64,000 bases of DNA from Mycobacterium paragordonae (lineage in GTDB: Bacteria; Actinomycetota; Actinomycetes; Mycobacteriales; Mycobacteriaceae), in NCBI RefSeq assembly GCF_003614435.1, contig NZ_CP025546.1:5704001-5768000 (forward strand), given 5' to 3'. The notes under the pieces were generated by a model. That model was given only the letters and a program-made list of their open reading frames with translations. It was not told the origin of the DNA and ran no database searches. Every line of letters starts with the position of its first letter. Position 1 is the stretch's first letter. The position numbers and the translations under genes are program-made. This document shows positions 28,084-38,700 of this stretch, one piece after another.

Positions 28084-29649
28084 ATGTCGTACGTGACGGC
28101 AGCACCAGATCTGATAACCGCGGCCGCAACGGATTTGGCCGCTATCGAGTCGGCCCTCAACGCGGCCAACACAGCCGTTGCGGCCCAGACCACGGCGGTA
28201 ATCGCCGCGGGAGCCGATGAGGTGTCGGCAGCCCTCGCTGCCCTGTTCTCCAACCACGGCCGGCAATATCAAGCGCTCAGCGCGCAGGCGACGCGGTTCC
28301 ACGACCAGTTCGTGCGCATCCTGGCAGGCGGCGCGGAGTCGTATGCCGGCGCTGAGGCGGCCGCCGCCGCGCCGCTCCGGAGCCTGCTAGACCTCGTCAA
28401 CGCGCCTTTCGTGACCCTGACCGGACGGCCACTGATCGGCAGCCCCGCCAGCGTTGCCGCGCGGCCCGGGCCCGCCGCGAGCGTCCAGGAACTGCTCGCC
28501 AACCTGGGCCTGGGCAACAAGGGCGCCGCCAACGTCGGTAACGGCAATACCGGCAACAGCAACTTCGGCAGCGGCAATATCGGCGACCAGAACTTCGGCG
28601 GCGGCAACGCCGGCAACGCGAATATCGGCAGCGGCAACACCGGCAACCGAAACTTCGGCTCCGGAAACATCGGAGACGACAATTTCGGCTTTGGAAACGT
28701 CGGAACCAACCTTTACGGGCCGGGCACTCACAACGTGGGACTGGGCAACACCGGTAACGACAACATCGGCCTCGGAAACAGCGGCAACGGGAACAGGGGC
28801 GGCGGAAACACCGGCAATTTCAACACCGGCGCCGGCAACACCGGCAACAACAACACTGGATTCGGCAACACCGGAAACAACAACATCGGGATCGGGCTCA
28901 CCGGCAACAATCAAGTGGGCATCAACCTAGCGGGATTGCTAAACTCAGGTAGCGGCAACATCGGCTTCGGGAACTCCGGAACCAACAACATCGGACTTTT
29001 CAACTCCGGCTCCGGCAACATCGGGATTTTCAACGCGGGCAGCACCCTCGGAGAACTGCCAGGTCCTCACAACAACTTCGGCATCGGAAACTCCGGCGCC
29101 GGTGGTTTCGGCGTCGGCAACACCGGCGCTTTGAATACCGGCGTCGGGAACGCCGGCCTGGCCAATACAGGCTTCGGGAACTCCGGCAACTACAACACCG
29201 GCTTCGGCAATACTGGCATCGTCAACAGCGGCTTCTGGAACGCGGGTGACTACAACACGGGAAACGGGAACTCGGGCGACACGAACACCGGTCTGGGGAA
29301 TTCGGGTAACGCCAACACCGGTATCGGATCCGCTTTCAACACCGGCCTGTCCACCTCGGGCTTCAACAACACGGGAACCAACGTGTCGGGCTTCAACAAC
29401 ACCGGCTCACAGATGTCGGGTCTGCTGAATACCGCCAAGGGCGGCAGCATCGTGAATCACGGAATTTCGGGGGTCTCCAACTTGGCGTCCGGCGGCTCAG
29501 ACATCGACGGCCGGATGTCGGGCTTCTTCAACACCGCCGTCACCGCGGCGATCGGGGGCCAACCGATCGGCCGGGTGAGCGGCTACGACTCGGGCTTTTT
29601 CAACTTCGGCACGGGCATCGCGGGCCTGTTCGGCCTCGGTCGCCTGTGA
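28084..29649 (+). CDS. PE-family protein with PPE-MPTR-type NxGxGNxG repeats
   Basis: 521 residues. The first ~100 residues are a PE domain (MSYVTAAPDLITAAATDLAA, then AALFSNHGRQYQALSAQA), with Pro-Asp where most have Pro-Glu, and a YAGAE segment fitting the YxxxD/E type VII secretion signal. After a short linker the protein becomes a run of Asn-x-Gly-x-Gly-Asn-x-Gly pentapeptides, the MPTR pattern normally attached to PPE domains, whereas PE proteins usually carry PGRS (GGAGG) tails. The ATG is set by a strong GGAGGA RBS at 28073-28078 and the PE consensus start. No partner PPE gene is adjacent. Predicted to be secreted by ESX-5; function unknown. Confidence 0.9.
   Translation: MSYVTAAPDLITAAATDLAAIESALNAANTAVAAQTTAVIAAGADEVSAALAALFSNHGRQYQALSAQATRFHDQFVRILAGGAESYAGAEAAAAAPLRSLLDLVNAPFVTLTGRPLIGSPASVAARPGPAASVQELLANLGLGNKGAANVGNGNTGNSNFGSGNIGDQNFGGGNAGNANIGSGNTGNRNFGSGNIGDDNFGFGNVGTNLYGPGTHNVGLGNTGNDNIGLGNSGNGNRGGGNTGNFNTGAGNTGNNNTGFGNTGNNNIGIGLTGNNQVGINLAGLLNSGSGNIGFGNSGTNNIGLFNSGSGNIGIFNAGSTLGELPGPHNNFGIGNSGAGGFGVGNTGALNTGVGNAGLANTGFGNSGNYNTGFGNTGIVNSGFWNAGDYNTGNGNSGDTNTGLGNSGNANTGIGSAFNTGLSTSGFNNTGTNVSGFNNTGSQMSGLLNTAKGGSIVNHGISGVSNLASGGSDIDGRMSGFFNTAVTAAIGGQPIGRVSGYDSGFFNFGTGIAGLFGLGRL
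28501..29435 (+). repeat. MPTR-type coding repeat tract
   Basis: Short tandem coding repeats of the form AAC-x-GGC-x-GGC-AAC (Asn-x-Gly-x-Gly-Asn) covering most of the C-terminal part of the PE protein. Imperfect units, many ending in the NTGN or NIG pattern. Such tracts are prone to length variation and assembly error. Confidence 0.85.
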
Positions 29650-29741
29650 AGTCGCGCGATTCCGGCTAACGACGCGATTCCTTGCGCAACGCGGTGTCCC
29701 TTTACTCGATCTTGACCGCGCGTTGAATCACCTGTTCGACG

Positions 29742-32700
29742 ATGACAGACGTGACTACGCTCCAAGACGTGGAACTGGGGGTTCTGGGACCACTTCACGT
29801 TCGGCAGGCCGGTGCGCCGGTCACCATTCCGGGCGCGAAACCACGCGCCCTCCTCACCATGCTGGGCCTGCACGACGGTTCGGTGGTACCGGCCGAGACG
29901 CTGCTCGAGTTGCTCTGGGGCATCGACCCGCCGCGCACCGCAGACAAGGCCTTGCAAACCCACGTCTCCACCCTGCGCCGCACCCTGGGCGACGGCTTGG
30001 TCCTGACCGAGGGGGCGGGATGGCGGCTGGCCGCAACCGAGGTGGATGCCTCGTTGTACCGGGCCGCGGCCCGACGGGGACGCGATGCCGCGGCCGCCGG
30101 CGACATCAGCCAGGCGGTGGCCCGCTTCGACGAAGCTCTCGCTCTCTGGCGCGGAGTCCCCGAACTGCCCGAGACCCGGCGGGGGTCCGCCGAAAGAACA
30201 CGCTGGGTCGAGGGCCATGCCGCGCTGGTGGAGGACCGCGCCGAGGCTCTGCTCGCGACCGGACGCGCCGCGGAGATCATCGGCGAACTCGAAACCGCGG
30301 TGGCCGATGCGCCGCTGCGTGAGCGGCGATGGGGCCAACTGATGCTCGCCCTGTACCGCGCCGGTCGGCAGGGCGAAGCGATCGGCGCTTTCCGGCGCGC
30401 GCGGACGCTGCTCGCCGAGGAACTGGGCGTGGAACCCGGACCCGAACTGCGCCGGCTGGAGACGGCGATCATCGCCCAAGATGCGGCACTGGATGCGCCT
30501 GCCGCACAGAGCATTTCATCGATTATGCGGGCTGTGACGTTCCTGCTGACCGATATCGAGGGATCCACCGCCGCTTGGGAAACAGACGCCGTCGCGATGG
30601 CGACAGCGCTGGCACGCCACGACGAGCTCGCCGAACAGATCGTCACATCCCGCGGCGGACGGTTGATCAAGACGCGAGGTGAGGGCGATGCCACGTTCTC
30701 GGTTTTCGACCGGCCTTCGGCCGCTGCCGCGGCAGCACTCGAACTGCAGGATGCAATCGCGCGCGAGCCGTGGTCGCTAGCGGACCCGATGCGCATCCGG
30801 GTGGCATTGCACACCGGCGAGGTCGAGCTTCGCGACGGCGATTACTTCGGACGGGCCGTCAATCGCGCCGCCCGGCTCCGGTCGCTTGCGGCGGGTGGTC
30901 AGATTCTGTGTTCGGGCGCGACGGCCGAACTGGTCATCGACTCGCTGCCCGACGATGTGGTGCTCAGCGACCTGGGTGTGCGCCAGCTGCGCAACCTTGC
31001 GCGCCCGGAGCATGTCTTCGAGCTCCGCCTGGCCAGCGCCGACGAGCGTCCCGCCCCGGAGTCCGCCGCGGCCCCCCTGCAGCGGCCGGGCATGCCCGCG
31101 ATGCTCACCGGACCCGGACCGTTCGTGGGCCGCGGCACCGAGGTCCAGCGTCTTTTCACGGCCTGGCAGACCGCGCTCGCCGGGAGCACCAACGCGGTCC
31201 TGATTGCCGGCGAACCCGGCGTCGGTAAAACGCGATTGGCCGGCGAGTGGTCCCGGCAGGCGTATGACGACGGTGCCATCGTGATCTACGGGCGCTGCGA
31301 CGAGGACCTCGGCGCGCCCTACCAGCCGTTCGCTGAAGCTTTGCGTGCGCTGGTGCCGGCTCTCGGCGCCGCCGGCCTTCGCGGGTTGCGCGGAGTGGAA
31401 GCGTTGCTGCCGCTGGTGCCCGGTCTTTGCGATGTGTTGCCGGACCTGACCGCACCGCCCCGCGCCGACCCCGACACCGAGCGCTACGCGCTGTTCGACG
31501 CCGTCGTCGCAATGTTGAGGGTGGCCGCCACCGGCGCGCCCGTCGTGCTGATCCTCGACGACCTGCACTGGGCCGCCAAGCCCACCCTGTTGCTGATGCG
31601 GCATCTACTGCGCTTCGGCGATCAGGCGCGCGTCCAGATCATCGGCACCTACCGCAGCACCGACCTCGACCGCTCCCATCCCCTGGCGGCGATGCTCGCG
31701 GACCTGCACCGGGACGGCACCGCCAGCCGTCTCAACCTCGGCGGTCTGGACGAGGACGACGTCACCTGCTACGTCGCGGAGTCGGGTTACGACGATGAGG
31801 ACCTGGCCCGCGCACTGGCGTCGGTCACCGGCGGCAATCCGTTCTTCCTCATCGAGGCGCTGCGCCACGTCGACGAAAGTGGCGGCCATTGGGATGCGAA
31901 CACGTTGCCGCAAGGAGTGCGCGAAGCGGTGAGCCGGCGCCTATCCCGGCTGCCGGAGGAGACGAACAAGGCCCTCGCCGCGGCGGCCGTGGTGGGCAGC
32001 AGGTTCGCCGTGGAGCTCGTCGAGCGGGTACTGGACCAAGACCTCGTCGACGCGTTCGAAGAAGCCGCCCAGGCCGGCATCGTCATCGAGGAGCCCGGTG
32101 GCCACTACCGGTTCAACCACGCCATCGTCCGGCAGTCGTTGCTGGCCGAACTGGCGTCCGTGCGTCGCATGCGCCTGCACCAGCACATCGCCGCGACGCT
32201 GGAGAGCCGGCCGGGTGCGGGCGACGAGCTGCTTGCCGAACTGGCCTACCACTATTTCGAATGCGCCTGGGCAGGCAACGCGGTCAAGGCCGTCGAATAC
32301 TGCCGGCGCGCCGCGGACCAGGCGATGGCCCGCCTCGGATACGAGGGCGCCGCCGAACTTTACGGCCGGGCACTGCATGCGCTCGAGGAGATAGACGAGG
32401 ACCTGCCGGATCGTCCCGATCAGACGGCCGAACTGCTGCTCGCTCGCTGCGAGGCGCTACTGGCCGCTGGCGACGTGACGTCGGCGGCGGGCACGGTAAC
32501 CCAATTACACTCCTCGACAGTCGATTCCGAGCGATGGGCGGCATGGGCCACCTGCTTCGACGGGCAGCTGGCCATGCTTACTCATCCGGAGCGGTTGGAC
32601 GAAATCGAGATCGCGTTGGGTGCGGCTGCTGACAAGCTGGCCGGATTGGACGATGCCGGTGGGGAAGCCAAGGCCCACACCGTCCGGGCCTCCTGCCTGG

Positions 32701-35700
32701 CCCGTCTAGGGCGCATCGGCGACTGCGAAGCCGCCCTGGATGACGCGCTGACGGCGGCGCGGCGCGCCCGTGATCACCGCCGCGTGAACGCGGTTCTGGC
32801 CGGCGCGCCGCTCGCCGCACTGTGGGGCCCCAATCCCGTTCCACGGGCCGGCGGCCGGTGTCTTGACGTCGTTCGGCTACTTCGGATCACCACCGACTCC
32901 CCTGCCGTCGAGGCCACGTCGATGCGGTGTCAGGCGGTCCTGGAAGCTTTCCGGGGCCGCGCGCCCGCGGCCCGGCGGATGATCGAGTCTGCCCGACGCA
33001 CGGTCACCGAACTCGGCCTGCGCCACGCGATATCAGAAGTAGAGCAGTTTGCCGGCATCGTCGAGCTGATCGTTGCCGAGCCCGCTGCTTCAGAGACACA
33101 TCTTCGTCTGTCGTACAACGGTTTTCGCCGGATGGGCCTGGATGCCGACACCGCCGAGACCGCGGCACTGCTGGGGCGGGCCTGCCTGGCTCTGGGGCGA
33201 GACGCCGAGGCTGACGAGTTGTGCTCGGAGAGCGAACGTCTCGCCGGGCACGCGCTCAAGCCTTCGATCGCTTGGCGCACGCTGCGGGCGCAACTGCTTT
33301 CGCGTGGCGACGATCACGAGGAGGCTCGGCAAGTCGCCGAGGCGGCCGTCAGCCTGGCCGCACGGACCGACCTGTTGGTCGATCATGGGGATGCGTGCCT
33401 GACTCTGGCATCGGTTCTGGACGCTTCCGGCGATGCGGTGGGGGCACGAACGGCTGCCGGGCAAGCGGCCGCACTGTACGAACGCAAAGGCGCTGATGCC
33501 TTGGTTCAGATCGCGCGAGAGCTTGGCGGGGTGCGGATCTCGCCCTCTCCCTCAGCCACTTCCGAGGCATCTACTGTCGCACCGGTCAACAAGTGCGTGC
33601 GTACGGGCGGCTTACTGATCGAGGCGGTCAATAGACAAGCCTGGGGCGAGGTCGAGCGCTTGCTCGCCTCGCATGTCTCGGTCGAGAGTCGGCGCAAGAT
33701 CGTCGGCTTCCCGAGAATCGATGTGCCGTCTAGCCGTTGGCCGCAGGACATGGGACATTTCCTGCAAGCCGGAATGGTGCGCTACCGGCACGCGCCCGTG
33801 GCGGTACGTGGCGAGCGTTGTGCTATCACGCGATTGGAGCTCGCGACTGCAGACTTGAGTCCAGGTGCTCCGCGGGACGAGATGCTGCACCTTGCCGTCA
33901 TCAACGAGGAAGGCCTGATCACGCTGCAGATCTGGTTCGACGTCGAAGACATCGAGGCGGCGATCGCGGAATTGGACACCTTGTACACGCGGCTGGGTGA
34001 GCATCAGCCGCGGCGCCCAGAAAACGCGGCCAGTCGCCTGTATGAGCGATACAAAGTGTTGTATGCGGCACGCGACTGGGGCGCAGTCGCCGAATTGCTC
34101 GCCGACAACATCCGGACGGAGGATCGTCGCCGAGTGGTCAATTCCGGCCTAAGACATGGCCCGCATGAGGTGATGGCTGAAATCTTGGCGTTGGCCGACG
34201 TCGGAATCGACTTGGCCTTCGACGTCATCGCGACCCGTGGCGAGCGATTGTTCCTCAGCAGGCTACGAACCACGGGTCCCAGCGAGAAAGCCAACGGTTT
34301 CCATTCGGTCGTTCTCAATATCCTCGAACTCGACGTCGACGGCAAGGTCGTCACGCGCACCACTTTCGACCTCGATGACTTCGACGCCGCCATGGCAGAA
34401 CTCGATGCCCGGTACCTGGCAGGTGAAGGCGCCGCTCACGCACGTACCTGGTCGGTCATCACCCAAGGAGTTGCGGCGCTCAACCGGCACGAGCTGCCAT
34501 CAACCACAACGGACTTCGTGAGCATCGACCACCGCCGGGTCGCCGCCTACCCGCCCGGTGAGGTGGTCGACTACGTCCGTGCCGGGTGGGACCTCGACCA
34601 GAACATCCGAACCTACGTTGAGGTTGTGCGTCGGCTCAGCGACATCGGCGCCGTCTACACCCATGTGGCGCGGGGCGTTTCCCGCGACGGCTTCGACGCC
34701 GAGTGGCGGGGCGTGAGCCTCGTGACGCTGGACCGCGACCTGGTGAAGCGCACTGAGGTGTTCGACGAAGAAGATCTCGACGCCGCGCTCGCGCGATTTG
34801 ATCAACTCAGCGGCCCGGCCCGGCCGTTGGAGAATGCGGCGAGTCACGCCTATCACCAGGTGAACCTGCACTACTCGGCGGGTGACTGGACCGCACTGTC
34901 AAACGTTCTGGCGCCGAACATGATCGACGACGACCGTCGACACGCCGTGAACGCCGGAATACGACTCGGCCGGGATGCGCAGATCACCAACAGCCGGGCG
35001 GTCGCCGAAACCGGCACCGGACAGCTGACGTCCACCGTCGTCGCGAGCCGCGGGGAGCATCTCGCGCTGTGCCGTACATGTTTGTCCGGCCAAGACCAGC
35101 AGCCTGAACCATTCCGCATCGAGTTCCTCAGCGTCGTCGAGATCAATGCCGACCGGCAGGTGATGACCCACGTTGCCTTCGACGACGCGGACTTCCTCAG
35201 TGCCGTCGAGGAACTCGACGAGCGGTACGTGGTCGGCGAGGCGGTGGCCCACGCGAACACATGGTCACTGGTCACGGGTAGCTACTCTGCTCTCAACCGG
35301 CATGAGCTGCCATCAATCTCGCCCGACTGTTTGAACATCGATCACAGAGGCGAGTCATCGTTCGGATTCAGTGACCTCATCGCTCATGTCGGCTCCGGAC
35401 GCGACTCTCTCCAAGAAATCAAGGCTTATGTCGAGGCGGCCCATAGGCTTAACGACCTCGGTGCAGTCATCACGTATGCGGCTGAAGAGACCGCCCAAGG
35501 CGGCTTTCGCGCCGAATGGCGGGGGATCGCACTCCTCACCTTCGATGGCGACATGCTCGACCGCTGCGAAGTATTCGATGAGGCCGACCTCGACGCCGCG
35601 CTCGCCAGACTTGATGAACTGAGCCGACCGGTGCTGCGGCCGGACAACATAGCAAGCCGGGCCTTCGACCGCGTCAACGCATGCTTCGCGGTCCGCGACT

Positions 35701-38700
35701 GGGCAGCGATAGCGGAAATGTTGTCCGAGGACGTAATCGACGACGACCGTCGACGCATGGCGAATGCGGGCGTCCGCAGCGGTCGCGACGCGGTGATCCA
35801 AGGAGTGTGCACTGCCGCAGACCTTGGCACAAAGCAGATTTCCTCGACTGCCATCGCCACCCGTGGGGATCACCTGGCTTTGTGTCGAGCCCGCTACTCG
35901 GGTGACGATCGGGTGCCTGACGCCTTCTACAGCGAGGCGCTCAGCGTCATTGAAATCGACGCCGACGAGCGTGTTACATACCATGCCGGATTCGGCATCG
36001 ACGACTTCCACAGCGCCATCGAGGAATTGGACGAGCGTTATCTCGCGGTCGAAGCAGCGCCGCACGCGCGCACCTGGTCGGTGATCGCAGCAGGCTTCGG
36101 CGCAATCAACCGGCGCGAACTTCCACCGACAACCCCGAACTGGGCGAATGTGGACCACCGCCAAGGAGCAGCGTTCGCCTCCGGCGAGATGACCGCCTAC
36201 ATCCGCGCCGCATGGGACCTCGAGGACGAAGTCAAGGTCTACGTCGAGGCGGTACATCGACTGAGCGACGTCGGAGCCGTCTTGACCTTCGTGACGCGCG
36301 GCACTTCACAGGACGGTTTCGACGCGGAATGGCGGACCGTCGAATTGGTGACCGTCGAAGGCGACATGTCAAGCCGCTGTGAGCTGTTCGACGAGTCCGA
36401 CCTCGGCAACGCCTTAGCGAGGTTCGACGAGCTGCAGCGTCCGCCGCTGACTCTGGGCAACTCGGCAAGTCGAGTAGCGCAGCGCTTCTCGGCATGCCAC
36501 GCCGCTCGAGACTGGGACGGTACGGCGAAGACGCTGGCTGACGATTTTCGTGGTGACGACCGGCGCAAGGTAGTGGGCTCGGGAATTCAGCTCAGCCGAG
36601 AGGCTCAGATCGCAGCCATGCGCGCGACCGCTGACCTCTGGGTTGCGAGCCAGACGTCCGCTGTCGTAGCCACCCGCGGGGAACACCTTGCCCTCATGCG
36701 TGCTCGTTTTTCGGATCCCATGCGAACACCAGAGGCATTTATCACAGAACTGCTCGGAGTCGTCGAGATCAACGCCGCCGAGCAGATCGTCGCGATCATT
36801 TCGTTCGACTGCGACGACTTCGACTCCGCCATTGAAGTACTCGACGCTCGTTTCCGCAACGGTGGAGGTGCGCCACATGCTGCCATCTGGTCGCTCGTAA
36901 CAGGCAGTTACGCCGCCCTCAATCGGCATGAGCTTCCATTGACCACATCGGACTGTCTCAATGTCGATCACCGAGGCCAATCAGCCTTTGGGTTCAGCGA
37001 TCTCATCGCATACCTCCGCGCCGGAGGGGATTTCCCTCAGGACATCATCACCTATGTCGAGGCTGTCCATCAGCTGAACGAGCTTGGAGCAGTCGTCACC
37101 TACGCGGCAAACGAAACCTCCCGCGAGGGCTTCGATGCGGAGTGGCGTGCGATCGCCCTCGTAACGTTCGCAGGCGCGTTGTTAAACCGATGTGAGATCT
37201 TTGGCGAGGGTGAACTTGACGCCGCACTAGCGATATTCGAACAACTCAGCCGGCCCCAGTTGGAGAACACGGCGAGCCAACTGGCGCGGCGCTACTTGGC
37301 GCACATCGCGGACGGCAACTGTGACGGCATGGAAACGATATTGTCGGATGACATCTGCACCGATGACCGCCGCCGAGTGGTCGGAGCAGGAGTTCGAAAA
37401 GGCAAGCCCGCCTTGATGACAGATCTGCGAACAATAGCCGGACTCTCTGACATGGACTTGACGTGCACCACCATCGCAACCCGGGGCAACCGTCTCGCAC
37501 TGATGAGGGCCAGCTACCAGATGCGCCAGTCAGAACATCTGACATATCGGTCTGAGGTGCTCGGGGTCGGCGAAATCGACCACAAACAGCGGATCGTCGC
37601 GGCAGTCTCGTTCGATTGCGACGACTTCGACTCCGCCATCGAAGAACTCGACGCTCGTTTCCTCAACGGTGAAGCCGCACCTCACGGGCAGGCGTGGGCG
37701 GTCGTCGCCGCTTCATACAGAGCACTGAATCAGCGCAGGCTACCGCGCACAACGCCCGACTGGATCAGCATCGACCACCGCCGACTGGTTCCGCTGCCAA
37801 ACGGTGAGCTGACGGCATACCTGCGTGCGACCTGGGAGCAGTCGCCCCGATCTGGTGTGCATATCGAGGCGGTGCATCGGCTGACCGACTTTGGAGCAGT
37901 CGTCACCCGTGTTGTTCGCGGGACATCGACGGAAGGCTTCGATGCAGAGTGGCGCGGGATCGACGTGATCAGCGTCGAAGGTGGCCTGATCAATCGCTGC
38001 GAGCTCTTCGACGAGGTCGATTTCGACTGCGCGATCAAGCGATTCGACGAATTGCGCCCCCCGCGGCTGCAGAATGCGGCAAGCCGGGTGGCGCAGCGCT
38101 TTGCGGACAGCTTCACCGCTCATGACTGGGACGCCGTAGCACAGGTATTCGCCGAGGACTACTACAACGACGACCGCCGTCGGGTGGTGAACGCCGGGGT
38201 ACGACCAGGTCGATCCGCGGCGATCGAAGACTTGCGGGTATCCGCTGAGTTGGGATTGCTGACGAGCGTCAGCTGGGAATCAGTTGCGGTACGAGGTGAA
38301 AGCCTGGTTCTGACACGGTTTCTCGGCTCCGGTGGCGACCCTGAGAAAGTTCGGGTCGATGTACTCCAGGTGGTCGAGGTCGCCAACAGCCAGATCGTGT
38401 CCGCGGTGGTTTTCGACTTTGACGACATCGATGCGGCCTTCGCGGAACTCGACGCGCGCTACCTGGCTGGCGAAGCGGTCGAAAATTCAGCGACGTGGTC
38501 CGTGGTGATGAGCGTCTACTCCGCGCTCAATCGGCATGAACTTCCCGCCACAACACCTGACTGGATCAACATCGACCATCGCCCGCTGGTAGCAATCGAG
38601 GACGGTGACCTGGGCCGGTGGATTCGGGCCGCGTGGGATCTGGCCCCCGAGGCCGTGATCCGCGTCGAGGCGGTGCATCGACTGAGTGCGGCGGGAGCTG

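Noticed and set aside
28501..29435. Possible CRISPR or satellite array
   Set aside because: The short repeats are in-frame codons for NxGxGNxG with no constant repeat-spacer pattern.
35355..36257. 300-codon minus-strand open frame inside the giant gene
   Set aside because: Lies opposite units 2-3 of a clear repeat protein and shows no domain; a shadow.
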